Positions 19,141-27,722 of a stretch of DNA of 64,000 nucleotides are shown one piece after another. The stretch is from CBDFMR01 sp965249765 (lineage in GTDB: Bacteria; Bacteroidota; Bacteroidia; Chitinophagales; Saprospiraceae). Positions within the stretch are counted from its first letter, which is position 1; each line of letters begins with the position of its first letter. Under the pieces are notes generated by a model. The model was not told the DNA's origin and searched no databases. It saw only the letters and a list, made by a program, of their open reading frames with translations. A program made the translations under genes and the position numbers. The stretch is taken from contig CBDFMR010000005.1 in the NCBI GenBank assembly GCA_965249765.1, positions 2,604,001 through 2,668,000 of the forward strand, given 5' to 3'.

Positions 19141-19390
19141 GCTGATATCCGGCTAGCTCTGCCTCTGATTTCTTGTTGCGATACCAGATGACACCCATAG
19201 TAGCTACGAGTAGATAAGGCATAGAAAGCATGTACAGAATACCTGTGTTCAGTCCCTTGGCCTCTGATCCTCCATTAGCTAGATTGGACTCAGCAGACAT
19301 TCGACACATAGGGCATTGTGCATATGTATCTACGACAATTGCAAGCAACATCAATAAAACTATCAACGATATTTTACTTCTCGACTTCAT
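19133..19390 (-). CDS. small membrane protein with C-P-M-C motif, end of the respiratory cluster
   Basis: From ATG at 19,390 this 85-aa protein has a signal peptide ending T-Y-A-Q, then C-P-M-C-R-M, a short polar stretch, one transmembrane helix (Y-L-L-V-A-T-M-G-V-I-W-Y) and a basic cytoplasmic tail. It is on the strand of the oxidase operon. The cysteine pair in the periplasm would suit copper handling or thiol chemistry during oxidase assembly, but that is an inference from position. Confidence 0.7.
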   Translation of the reverse strand: MKSRSKISLIVLLMLLAIVVDTYAQCPMCRMSAESNLANGGSEAKGLNTGILYMLSMPYLLVATMGVIWYRNKKSEAELAGYQLN

Positions 19391-19421
19391 CGACACAAAG
19401 GTACGGACTTTTAAAGTTATT

Positions 19422-20253
19422 CTACTTAATCAGATTCCATAATCGCTTCCGTCCAAGCCAGATCATAATAATGATGAGGATGACTGGTCATATGTTTACA
19501 ATAGCTACGATCTGGCTTAAAAACACCTTATAGCCATCTAGAAAAGCTCGTCCTACCCTACTTCCAAAACCGCTCTATACAGACCAGGCCTTCATTGACT
19601 CTCTCAGTTCTACATCCAATGTACTATAACTCACTCTGTCATCTAGAAATTTTAGCCGTCCATTTATTCTGTCAATCCCCGACTCAATATGCCTAAGTTT
19701 CTCTTGTACCTCCAGGATGTCCTTAATGGATCCTGCCCGCTTTAGCAATTTCCTGTACTGCACTGCATATGCCTGCTTATTATCCTGCCTTATCTGTAGG
19801 TCTACATATTCTTCAGAAACATCATCAGCAGAAATGTTCTTAGATAACATGTTTGATCCTGATGTTTCTAGCAATCTTACTAATGAATCAAATCATTCGT
19901 TGGGAACTCTGATCTTTAATTTGCAAACATTTCTATTCCCATACGATGAGTAATGATCATTTTCATAATACGCATCAAGGTCAGAAAGATGGCCATCGAT
20001 CTCGGACTTGGCAGGGGCGAGTTTTTCGATTTCAAAGACCATGGAGCCTGTTCTTATTATCATGCTTTCCTCGACTTCCACATTGCTAGGTGGCTCTGCT
20101 GCTTGAAGGGATTCCATTTCTATCTCTTCGTCAAGATTATCCATATACTGACCTAAACTCTCCTCCAGTGGACCTAGAGGATTCATTACCTTGGCAACTT
20201 AGAAGAAAAACTGCCAATGTCAAAATTACATGCTTATATAGCCATGCTTCCAT
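19422..20253 (-). pseudogene. DUF4349 lipoprotein, broken at several points
   Basis: A lipoprotein start (L-A-V-F-L-L-S-C-Q-G-N) at 20,253 is in a different frame from the central block R-T-G-S-M-V-F-E-I-E-K (ending 19,893). That is out of frame with the next block E-E-Y-V-D-L-Q-I-R-Q-D-N-K (ending 19,575). The final block, G-R-A-F-L-D-G-Y-K-V-F to R-K-R-L-W-N-L-I-K-stop (19,422), contains an in-frame TGA where W is expected. Stitched together they form a normal DUF4349 protein: lipoprotein, coiled coil and C-terminal membrane helix. At least four lesions point to genuine decay. It lies between DUF420 and the small C-P-M-C gene. Confidence 0.85.
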
Positions 20254-20299
20254 TTTAGACATTAGATGCAATATTGAGATAAAAGGGTGTGTATGAATT

Positions 20300-20824
20300 C
20301 TACTGATAGCAAGGAAAGAGCATCAGATAGACAATGGGACCTGTAATAGCAATGTATATCCATAATGGCATTACCCATTTTGCCAATTTTCTATGGCGTG
20401 CATCATGCCTCGTATATCCCCTATTAAATGTCAATAGGATAAAAGGAAGCGATAATCCAGCCAATACAATATGCGTGATGAGTATAAAGAAGTACACATA
20501 TCTTATTGCACCCTCCATACAGAATTTAGTCTCCTCAGTCGTGGCGTGGTAAGTAAGATAAGATACAAGGAAAAAGAAAGAAGCTACCATCGATACATAG
20601 ATCGCATTGCGATGTGCTGTGATGTTTTTTTTCTTAATTTGCACCAACGCATAGACTAACACAACGGCAGTAAATGCATTGACAGCAGCGTGAAAAGGCG
20701 CTAGCCAGGTAAAATCAATATCAGTGTCGATCTTGAAGCGTCCACCCACAGAAAATAGCACTAGCACCGAAATGATGTATGCTGCGATGTCCATCTTCTT
20801 GAGAAAAGGGGTTTTCGGCTTCAT
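20300..20824 (-). CDS. DUF420 membrane protein (oxidase assembly)
   Basis: The 174-aa protein has about five membrane segments with conserved histidines facing the membrane (A-P-F-H-A-A-V-N-A, Y-L-T-Y-H-A-T-T, L-I-T-H-I-V-L-A, then A-R-H-R-K-L-A-K-W). This is the DUF420 pattern, related to CtaM-type proteins needed for caa3 oxidase maturation. It overlaps the upstream Sco-like gene by four bases (ATGA), suggesting translational coupling. Confidence 0.88.
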   Translation of the reverse strand: MKPKTPFLKKMDIAAYIISVLVLFSVGGRFKIDTDIDFTWLAPFHAAVNAFTAVVLVYALVQIKKKNITAHRNAIYVSMVASFFFLVSYLTYHATTEETKFCMEGAIRYVYFFILITHIVLAGLSLPFILLTFNRGYTRHDARHRKLAKWVMPLWIYIAITGPIVYLMLFPCYQ

Positions 20825-21342
20825 CGGGATTCATCTTTTTTAATCTTGATATCCTTGGCCTTTCTTTGAGGCAACAATATTGCCAAATGCTGGACCATGT
20901 CCTTCATGGCTGCAGGTGAGGCATCGTACGTGTTGCGCAATTGCCCTAAAGTATCTACCAACCAATAACCTCCGCCCGGATCACCACTACTATAATTATA
21001 GCTATTCCATGAATTATCTCTTGACTTGCACCCATCAAGATTAATTTGAACAAGTTGAAAGGTATACGCATTTTTGAATTGTTCATAAATCTCCACATCT
21101 TCCTCTATCACGTCCGAATCGCAAAACTTCACAAGACTGGTTTTATGACGTAAAACATCTACCATTGTAAAGGAATCCTGGGATTCATCACCTGTCACAC
21201 TCATGAATGGCACTTCACCTTTAGACTCTAGAGCAACCAGAGCTTTCTTTCTAAAATCGTAACCTGATTGTAAGTAGTACCAAGATCCAAATGGCAATAT
21301 TACAAGGACAAAAACGACAGCGGATGATACCAGATACTTCAT
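20821..21342 (-). CDS. Sco-like protein lacking the copper-binding cysteines
   Basis: The 173-aa protein has one N-terminal membrane anchor and a thioredoxin-like C-terminal domain (Y-W-L-V-D-T-L-G-Q-L-R-N-T-Y-D, then M-K-D-M-V-Q-H-L-A-I-L-L-P). In this operon position Bacteroidota normally carry a Sco1/SenC protein that loads copper into CuA through C-x3-C and a histidine. Here the corresponding place reads S-L-V-K-F-C-D-S-D-V, with no C-x3-C. It may be a degenerate Sco, a thiol-independent chaperone, or a separate family. Confidence 0.65.
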   Translation of the reverse strand: MKYLVSSAVVFVLVILPFGSWYYLQSGYDFRKKALVALESKGEVPFMSVTGDESQDSFTMVDVLRHKTSLVKFCDSDVIEEDVEIYEQFKNAYTFQLVQINLDGCKSRDNSWNSYNYSSGDPGGGYWLVDTLGQLRNTYDASPAAMKDMVQHLAILLPQRKAKDIKIKKDESR

Positions 21343-21388
21343 CGGATTGGTTTAAATTAAAAAGGCGAGAATTAATCCCGCCTCCTTC

Positions 21389-21796
21389 TTAAAACAGATT
21401 TTTAGTTTTATTATCGGGAACAATACTGCCGAGCGTTTTATCAACTTCAACATTATTAAATCCATCTATAAGTTCTCTACGGTTTCTCCAATCTCTACCT
21501 TCGTAAAAGAAGGCAATAATTGCCCAAACTAATATTAGCGTAGGTAGCAAGACTGACTTCACGAGTGCAGGAACTTCATATTTCATGTGCATAAACTCAT
21601 AAACGATGAGGTATGCTTTAACGATACTCATAGCTATCATCACACCGCTCACAAGAGTAAGAGGCAAAGATTTTCCCTCCACGATGTGTCCCTTTCCATA
21701 CAAGGCAAATACCACTTCACAAAAAGTAATTATCCCTAAGATTATAATGATACGCGTTACTCGCTTTTTTGATTCTCCGTATGTCAAATGTCCCAT
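21389..21796 (-). CDS. cytochrome c oxidase subunit IV-like protein
   Basis: The 135-aa protein has three transmembrane helices, with a family-typical Y-E-F-M-H-M-K-Y-E between helices two and three, followed by a charged tail. This is the small fourth subunit of bacterial caa3-type oxidases (prokaryotic COX4), often annotated as CoxD or CtaF. It follows the larger subunit III gene in the operon. Confidence 0.85.
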   Translation of the reverse strand: MGHLTYGESKKRVTRIIIILGIITFCEVVFALYGKGHIVEGKSLPLTLVSGVMIAMSIVKAYLIVYEFMHMKYEVPALVKSVLLPTLILVWAIIAFFYEGRDWRNRRELIDGFNNVEVDKTLGSIVPDNKTKNLF

Positions 21797-21814
21797 ATCG
21801 GTAATAATAATCTT

Positions 21815-22816
21815 TTACAATAAATAAAATACTAAGAATACAAATACCCATACCAAGTCTACAAAGTGCCAGTATAGGCCTATTTTTTCAACCATCTCGT
21901 AGCCATTCTTTCTCTTCACATATAATCCGGTAGCAGCATTGACCATAATAAGTATAAGGAAAATCACTCCAGATAAAACGTGAAATCCGTGAAATCCAGT
22001 GATAAAGAAAAAGAGTGCTCCAAATGCCTTGGGCCCAAACGACTCGCTCATGGTTTTACCTTCACCCGCACCTTCCAGTACCTTATACTTCCTATGTATA
22101 TACCCACTTTCATCCACTACCGCCTCACCAAAACTACCAGCCTCTGTATAATGAGCATTGTGATGACCATCAGTACTAGCCTCGGGTCCATGGCCCTCCT
22201 CTACTCCGCTTCCATGATCATCATGACCATGAGTAGCTCCATGACTATGATCATCAAGATGCACCTTGTGAATAAGATATGAGTCCCCAGGATTGAATAC
22301 ATCATCCGTCATATGACCTTTATCATCAAGATACACCCCACTCTGAGTATGTGTGCCGAAAGGATTGGTTGTTACGGTCATGTGCTCTTTCGCAATCAAT
22401 TGCGTCCACTCCCATGCTTGACAACTTAGGAATCCCAGCCCACCAATAATGGTCAATATCATCCAGAAGACAACACCATTTTTATTCTCTCTATGACCCT
22501 CTTGCACTGCACGTACCATCGTGTACGAACTAAACAGTAGGACAAAGGTCATCAATGTAACAAAGTACAGTGGGTAGTCAGGGCTAGCTTTAAATGGAAG
22601 GCCACTGAATACGTAATCTGGCACCGGCCATGAAGGCATGCTAAATCTCAATGCACCATAGGCAATTAAGAAACCAGAAAATGTAAAGGCATCTGAAAGC
22701 AGAAAATACCACATCATCAGTTTGCCATAGCTAGCCTTGAAGGGACTTTTAGCACCTGACCATAAGGACTGATCTTCATGTCTCTCCGTGTGATGATCTA
22801 ATGTCTCCGTTGCCAT
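21815..22816 (-). CDS. coxC: cytochrome c oxidase subunit III with a histidine-rich loop
   Basis: This 333-aa subunit has the seven-helix COX3 fold: W-Y-F-L-L-S-D-A-F-T-F-S-G-F near the start, F-F-I-T-G-F-H-G-F-H-V, and the C-terminal I-G-L-Y-W-H-F-V-D-L-V-W. Between helices lies an insertion of roughly 90 residues with a dense His/Asp/Gly run (about 190-235), visible as repeated H-D-D-H and G-H-H. The loop probably lies outside the membrane and could bind metal. It is the second of two subunit III genes in tandem. Confidence 0.93.
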   Translation of the reverse strand: MATETLDHHTERHEDQSLWSGAKSPFKASYGKLMMWYFLLSDAFTFSGFLIAYGALRFSMPSWPVPDYVFSGLPFKASPDYPLYFVTLMTFVLLFSSYTMVRAVQEGHRENKNGVVFWMILTIIGGLGFLSCQAWEWTQLIAKEHMTVTTNPFGTHTQSGVYLDDKGHMTDDVFNPGDSYLIHKVHLDDHSHGATHGHDDHGSGVEEGHGPEASTDGHHNAHYTEAGSFGEAVVDESGYIHRKYKVLEGAGEGKTMSESFGPKAFGALFFFITGFHGFHVLSGVIFLILIMVNAATGLYVKRKNGYEMVEKIGLYWHFVDLVWVFVFLVFYLL

Positions 22817-22831
22817 TGAAATAATTTTAAA

Positions 22832-23413
22832 CTATCTTCCTAATAATAAAAACACAAACAAGTACACCCATAATATATCTACAAAATGCCAATAATGTAG
22901 TGTCAATTGAAATCTATGTTTTCTTCCTTCTGTGACATGATAGGGTAATGAAAACGCATGAATAAGCGCCACGATAAAGGCTGCGATACCCCCCAACACG
23001 TGAGCCACATGAACTCCTGTAATGATATAGAAAAATCCATTTGACGCATTACCATTGAGGTAAATACCATTGTCGTATAGCATCTGCCAACCCAAGTATT
23101 GAGAAATGACAAAGCCTACTCCAAGAACAAGAGATACCACAAGTAGTAATTTATACATCTTCTCGTTTCCTGACACGAAAGACTTGTAGGATATATGAAG
23201 AGATATACTGCTTAGTAATATGATAATCGTACTCAAGAAAAAGATCTGTGGCATTGCAAATCCTTCCCATGAGGCAGTAGCGTGCTTTACAAGATATGCA
23301 CTCGTAAATGCTCCAAACATCATAATAATACTTGCCATGGCCAACCACAAGCCAAACAGCTGGGGGTGAACCCTGCTTCTGTTTCTACTCTGATTTAATA
23401 ATATCATAGCCAT
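22832..23413 (-). CDS. coxC: cytochrome c oxidase subunit III (short paralogue)
   Basis: About 193 aa from ATG at 23,413, just past the cyoE stop; an earlier start at 23,434 would overlap cyoE. Five hydrophobic helices and the family signatures I-I-T-G-V-H-V-A-H-V-L-G and L-T-L-H-Y-W-H-F-V-D-I-L-W-V-Y-L identify COX3. Bacteroidota oxidase operons often carry two subunit III genes; this is the shorter five-helix type. Confidence 0.93.
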   Translation of the reverse strand: MAMILLNQSRNRSRVHPQLFGLWLAMASIIMMFGAFTSAYLVKHATASWEGFAMPQIFFLSTIIILLSSISLHISYKSFVSGNEKMYKLLLVVSLVLGVGFVISQYLGWQMLYDNGIYLNGNASNGFFYIITGVHVAHVLGGIAAFIVALIHAFSLPYHVTEGRKHRFQLTLHYWHFVDILWVYLFVFLLLGR

Positions 23414-23414
23414 A

Positions 23415-24308
23415 TTAAAATATCCAAAATCCAATTAACAATAAAGGCATGTAAGCAAACGAACTAAACATAAGTGCCCGAGCTGTCGCTCTATCATGAC
23501 CTATATAAAACTTCACGCTAACTATTAAATACACTATACTCAGAATCACGCCAATGCTTGCTCCAATAACACTGCCGACACCCATAAAAATCATCATCAC
23601 ACATATAACTACAAGCAGTGCCGCATAAACAGACGATGATAATCCTATCCTACGATCAATCATTCCATCCTTCATAGGCAGAAGCTTGAATCCTGCTTTT
23701 TTATAATCATCAAATGCCAGAAATCCTATCGCCCAAAAATGAGGGAATTGCCATAAAAATTGCAAAGCAAAAAGTGAAAGTCCCAACGTCGTAAGTAAAG
23801 CACTATGAGCAGTGCAACCTATCAACACGGGCAGGGCACCAGGTATAGCGCCTAACCCAACAGCCAGGGTCGAGACCCTTTTCATGGGAGTATAGATAAA
23901 TGAATAGGAAATCAAACTGATCATACCAAGTAAGGCAGATAAAGGATTGATCAAAGCTAGGAGGGTAATACCTACCACACTCATTAATCCTGCCAGTAAC
24001 ACGGCATCAGAACTTTTCCTTCTATTGGCAGCAAGAGGGCGATTCTTGGTTCTATCCATCAGCTTATCAAAATCTATTTCAAGGACTTGGTTAAGTGCAT
24101 TGGCAGCACCAGCAACAAGAAAGCCACCTATGGTGAGTAGGGCTAACACTGTCCACTGCATCGACGAACCTGCTGCAACGAGATATCCCAACTGAGAAGT
24201 AACTACCACAGTAAGCGTCAACTTGAATTTAACCAAAAGGCCAATATCCATGATAACCCCATGGGGTCTTTTCTCGGCTGAGAGCTGATATGTTTTCGCT
24301 CTATTCAA
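23415..24308 (-). CDS. cyoE: protoheme IX farnesyltransferase (heme O synthase)
   Basis: The 297-aa membrane enzyme adds a farnesyl group to heme B to make heme O, the precursor of heme A for the oxidase. It shows the UbiA-family aspartate motif N-Q-V-L-E-I-D-F-D-K-L-M-D-R-T-K-N-R-P-L and the second conserved loop D-D-Y-K-K-A-G-F-K-L-L-P, among about nine helices. It sits between oxidase subunits I and III (also called CtaB). Confidence 0.95.
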   Translation of the reverse strand: MNRAKTYQLSAEKRPHGVIMDIGLLVKFKLTLTVVVTSQLGYLVAAGSSMQWTVLALLTIGGFLVAGAANALNQVLEIDFDKLMDRTKNRPLAANRRKSSDAVLLAGLMSVVGITLLALINPLSALLGMISLISYSFIYTPMKRVSTLAVGLGAIPGALPVLIGCTAHSALLTTLGLSLFALQFLWQFPHFWAIGFLAFDDYKKAGFKLLPMKDGMIDRRIGLSSSVYAALLVVICVMMIFMGVGSVIGASIGVILSIVYLIVSVKFYIGHDRATARALMFSSFAYMPLLLIGFWIF

Positions 24309-24317
24309 TTCTATATC

Positions 24318-26171
24318 TTAATGATCACTGGGTTCTTCGCCTTCAGCAATCGGTATATGCTGTGGAATGTACTCTTTTCCATCTTTTCCATAATCATATG
24401 CCCATCTATGCACTGTAGGTATTTTTCCGGGCCAGTTTCCGTGACCAGGAATTATGGGCGTCGTCCACTCTAGCGTATTCGCTTCCCAAGGGTTTCTTGA
24501 TGTAACCTTCTTACCCCTCCATATGCTATAAAAGAAGTTAATCACAAACATAATCTGCACAAAGAAAGTAAGGATAGCAGCAATGGTGATAAACTTATTC
24601 ATTCCATCAAAATGAGAGAATGCATCGAAAGCTTCGAAACTATAATACCTCCTAGGAACACCCGCCATTCCTATGTAGTGCATAGGCCAGAATATCGCAT
24701 AGGCTCCTATCATTGTTCCCCAAAAGTGAAGCTTTCCTATCGTTTCATTCATAAACCTTCCAAACATCTTAGGATACCAATGATATACCCCAGCAAACAT
24801 TCCAAAGAAGGCCGCTACACCCATCACAACATGAAAGTGAGCAACGACAAAGTAAGTATCATGCATCTGTATATCGATTGCCGAATTGCCCAAGAATATT
24901 CCGGTAAGACCTCCGGAAATAAACATAGAGACAAATCCTATGGCAAACAACATTGGTGAATTCAATCTAATATTTCCACCCCAAAGTGTCGTAATCCAGT
25001 TAAACACTTTGACAGCTGATGGAACAGCAATTATCAAGGTAAAGACCACAAAGAAATTGGAGATAAAAGGATTTACCCCTGCCATGAACATATGGTGAGC
25101 CCATACTATGAATGACAAAAAGCCAATTGATAGAATGGAATAGACCATGGCACGATAACCAAAAATAGGCTTACGAGCATGAACGGAAAGAACTTCCGAG
25201 GTCAGACCCATGGCAGGCAAAATGATAATATAAACTTCGGGATGGCCTAAGAACCAGAAGAGATGCTGAAAAAGTATAGGACTGCCACCAATATAATCCA
25301 AGGCTTGCCCTTCTATAAATATCTCACTCAGGTAAAACGATGTTCCCATTCCTCTGTCAAACATCAACATAAGAAATCCAGAGACTAGGACTGGGAATGA
25401 GAGCAACGCAATAATTGCAGTAATAAAGAATGCCCATATAGTCAATGGCAGTCTCCACATACCCATACCTTTGGTTCTGAGATTGAGTACTGTGGTAATA
25501 TAATTTATTCCTCCTAGAAGTACAGATACAACAAATAATGTCAAACTAACGAGCCATAATGTCATCCCACTACCCGAGCCTGAAGATGCCTGAGGTAATA
25601 CACTCAGCGGAGGGTAGGCGGTCCATCCTCCAGAGAAAGGACCCGTACTTACAAACATGCTATAAAACATGACAACACCAGCAAGAAAGAAAAACCAATA
25701 TGACAGCATATTGAGAAAAGGTGAAGCCATATCTCTAGCCCCTATCTGTAATGGAATCAAAAGGTTACTAAATGTTCCACTAAGTCCGGCTGTTAATACA
25801 AAGAATACGATGATCGTTCCATGCATGGTGACCAAGGCGTAATAAAACTCAGGAACTAGGGTTCCCATACCGGCTTCATCGATGACTATCCACTTCCCCA
25901 ATAATGGTTTGAGCCAAGCAAGACTCTCTTCCGGGAATCCTAGTTGCATTCGGAATATCAGTGACATGGCAGCTCCTATGATAGCCCATATTATACCTGT
26001 GATTAAAAACTGACGAGCAATGATCTTATGATCCATGCTGAAGATATAGTGCCCAATGAAATTGGACTGATACTTATCACCATGATGATGCTCATGAAAG
26101 TGATCATCATAACCTTGCTCGGCTATCAAAGCATCTGTATCGATATCATATTTTAGAGCTGGATTACTCAT
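24318..26171 (-). CDS. coxA: cytochrome c oxidase subunit I
   Basis: The 617-aa catalytic subunit carries low-spin heme and the heme-copper centre. Key blocks are M-H-G-T-I-I-V-F-F near helix II, the copper ligand and cross-linked tyrosine region L-G-H-P-E-V-Y-I-I-I-L-P, W-A-H-H-M-F-M-A-G, and H-D-T-Y-F-V-V-A-H-F-H-V-V with the heme ligands. It reduces oxygen to water and pumps protons. The N-terminus has a His-rich cytoplasmic stretch (H-F-H-E-H-H-H-G). It follows coxB by 15 bases. Confidence 0.97.
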   Translation of the reverse strand: MSNPALKYDIDTDALIAEQGYDDHFHEHHHGDKYQSNFIGHYIFSMDHKIIARQFLITGIIWAIIGAAMSLIFRMQLGFPEESLAWLKPLLGKWIVIDEAGMGTLVPEFYYALVTMHGTIIVFFVLTAGLSGTFSNLLIPLQIGARDMASPFLNMLSYWFFFLAGVVMFYSMFVSTGPFSGGWTAYPPLSVLPQASSGSGSGMTLWLVSLTLFVVSVLLGGINYITTVLNLRTKGMGMWRLPLTIWAFFITAIIALLSFPVLVSGFLMLMFDRGMGTSFYLSEIFIEGQALDYIGGSPILFQHLFWFLGHPEVYIIILPAMGLTSEVLSVHARKPIFGYRAMVYSILSIGFLSFIVWAHHMFMAGVNPFISNFFVVFTLIIAVPSAVKVFNWITTLWGGNIRLNSPMLFAIGFVSMFISGGLTGIFLGNSAIDIQMHDTYFVVAHFHVVMGVAAFFGMFAGVYHWYPKMFGRFMNETIGKLHFWGTMIGAYAIFWPMHYIGMAGVPRRYYSFEAFDAFSHFDGMNKFITIAAILTFFVQIMFVINFFYSIWRGKKVTSRNPWEANTLEWTTPIIPGHGNWPGKIPTVHRWAYDYGKDGKEYIPQHIPIAEGEEPSDH

Positions 26172-26186
26172 ATTGAGATCTTTGTT

Positions 26187-27698
26187 CTAATTTGAAATAA
26201 TTCTTAATTCTGTACGACGATTATGTCGTCTACCTTCCTCGGTTTCATTGTCAGCTATGGGCTGTGTCTCTCCGTAGCCAGCATCCGACAACCTATCCGA
26301 TGTAACTCCTATTCCTACAAGATAGTCTCTTACCACTTTGGCTCTGGCTTGTGAGAGAACCATATTAGAGTTATCATCGCCCTGACTATCAGTATGTCCA
26401 GATAGCTCTACATCAAATCCACCATTACTCTTTAGCAAGCCCGCAAGATTCTCTAGTTCATACTTAGAGTACGATCGCAATGTTGATGAACCAGTTTCAA
26501 AAAATACATGTCTTAGATTGACAATTCTAGCTGTAGAATCTTCTGTCTCCATGGCAGTTGTAAATTCTGATACCAATTGACCTTTTCTGGCCTTGATCTC
26601 AGCTGCTAGCAAAGTATCACTGGTAAATGGATCATACTCAGTATGCCGTATATTGGTAAGATAGGTTGATTTGAGACCATTCCTCCAATTATCATATTCT
26701 TCTTGTGAGACAATTCTCAATATTCTACGCATGCTATAGTGTCCATTACCACACAACTCGGCACAGGCCAGCTCGTAGTCAAAAGTTTCCCATCGTTGTG
26801 CACCTTTGGGATCATCAGGATCCGCCGGTACTTGCCAATCTGAATACCCCTTTAAGCGCTGACGGAAATCTTCAGTAGTAATTGTAGGTGTAAACACAAA
26901 GTAAGTCGGCAGTCCAGGTACCGCGTCCATTTTTAATCTAAAATGTGGTAAGTAAAAATTATGAAGGACATCTTTGGCTGTAATTCTAACTCTTACAGGT
27001 TGATCAACAGGGAGGTAAAGTATATCACTACCCGAAAGAATAACATCGTCATGGGTTTTTTCATCTGTCCATACCATTCCCAGACCATTGATACCTGGTT
27101 TGATACTTTGAAAATGCTTAGTACCTAATTTTCCATCAGGTCCGGGGTATCTGATATCCCAGGCAAACTGATAACCGGTAGCTTCTATTTCCATGAACTC
27201 ATCTTGTGCATTGACATCGGCCATCACATCATTCCATGTCATAAGACCCTTCGTTACTAGGAATGTCATTACCACAGCTGGAACTAAGGTCCAGATGACT
27301 TCGAGAAGTGTGCTGTGCGCAAAGAACTTTGCTTTGCGATCCGCATTATATCTATACTTGTAAGAGTACCAAAAGAGAAGGATCTGGGTAAGAACAAACA
27401 CTATTGCGGTGAAAATCAAGGTAATATTGAAAAGGTTATCAAGGCCTACACCATGCTTTGATGCTGATATCCAAGGTCCATAACCAAGCATTATATCTTT
27501 ATAGTAGAAAGCCGATCCGCATCCTATAACTAGTAACAAGATCATAAAAACAACTAGCCAAAAGGCAGTCCTATCATTCCCTCTAATGTCAAGGTCTTCC
27601 GTTCCTCTGATACTAGCTGCCAACTCGGCTACCTTACCATACTGAAATACGATAACAGCGAGGAGTAAAAAGACTATTAATATTATGAGTAGTGTCAT
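26187..27698 (-). CDS. coxB: cytochrome c oxidase subunit II fused to a C-terminal OmpA domain
   Basis: The 503-aa protein has several N-terminal membrane helices and a periplasmic cupredoxin domain with the CuA ligands C-A-E-L-C-G-N-G-H-Y-S-M and an upstream H (Y-L-P-H-F-R). Ordinary subunit II would end soon after. Here residues 389-503 form an OmpA/MotB-type peptidoglycan-binding domain: N-L-R-H-V-F-F-E-T-G-S-S-T-L, V-E-L-S-G-H-T-D-S-Q-G, L-S-Q-A-R-A-K-V-V-R-D-Y-L, and the closing G-R-R-H-N-R-R-T-E-L. No stop or frameshift separates the two. Both parts are periplasmic, so the oxidase could be tethered to the cell wall. Confidence 0.95.
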   Translation of the reverse strand: MTLLIILIVFLLLAVIVFQYGKVAELAASIRGTEDLDIRGNDRTAFWLVVFMILLLVIGCGSAFYYKDIMLGYGPWISASKHGVGLDNLFNITLIFTAIVFVLTQILLFWYSYKYRYNADRKAKFFAHSTLLEVIWTLVPAVVMTFLVTKGLMTWNDVMADVNAQDEFMEIEATGYQFAWDIRYPGPDGKLGTKHFQSIKPGINGLGMVWTDEKTHDDVILSGSDILYLPVDQPVRVRITAKDVLHNFYLPHFRLKMDAVPGLPTYFVFTPTITTEDFRQRLKGYSDWQVPADPDDPKGAQRWETFDYELACAELCGNGHYSMRRILRIVSQEEYDNWRNGLKSTYLTNIRHTEYDPFTSDTLLAAEIKARKGQLVSEFTTAMETEDSTARIVNLRHVFFETGSSTLRSYSKYELENLAGLLKSNGGFDVELSGHTDSQGDDNSNMVLSQARAKVVRDYLVGIGVTSDRLSDAGYGETQPIADNETEEGRRHNRRTELRIISN

Positions 27699-27722
27699 CT
27701 CTTAGTTTTCAGCTTTCAATAA

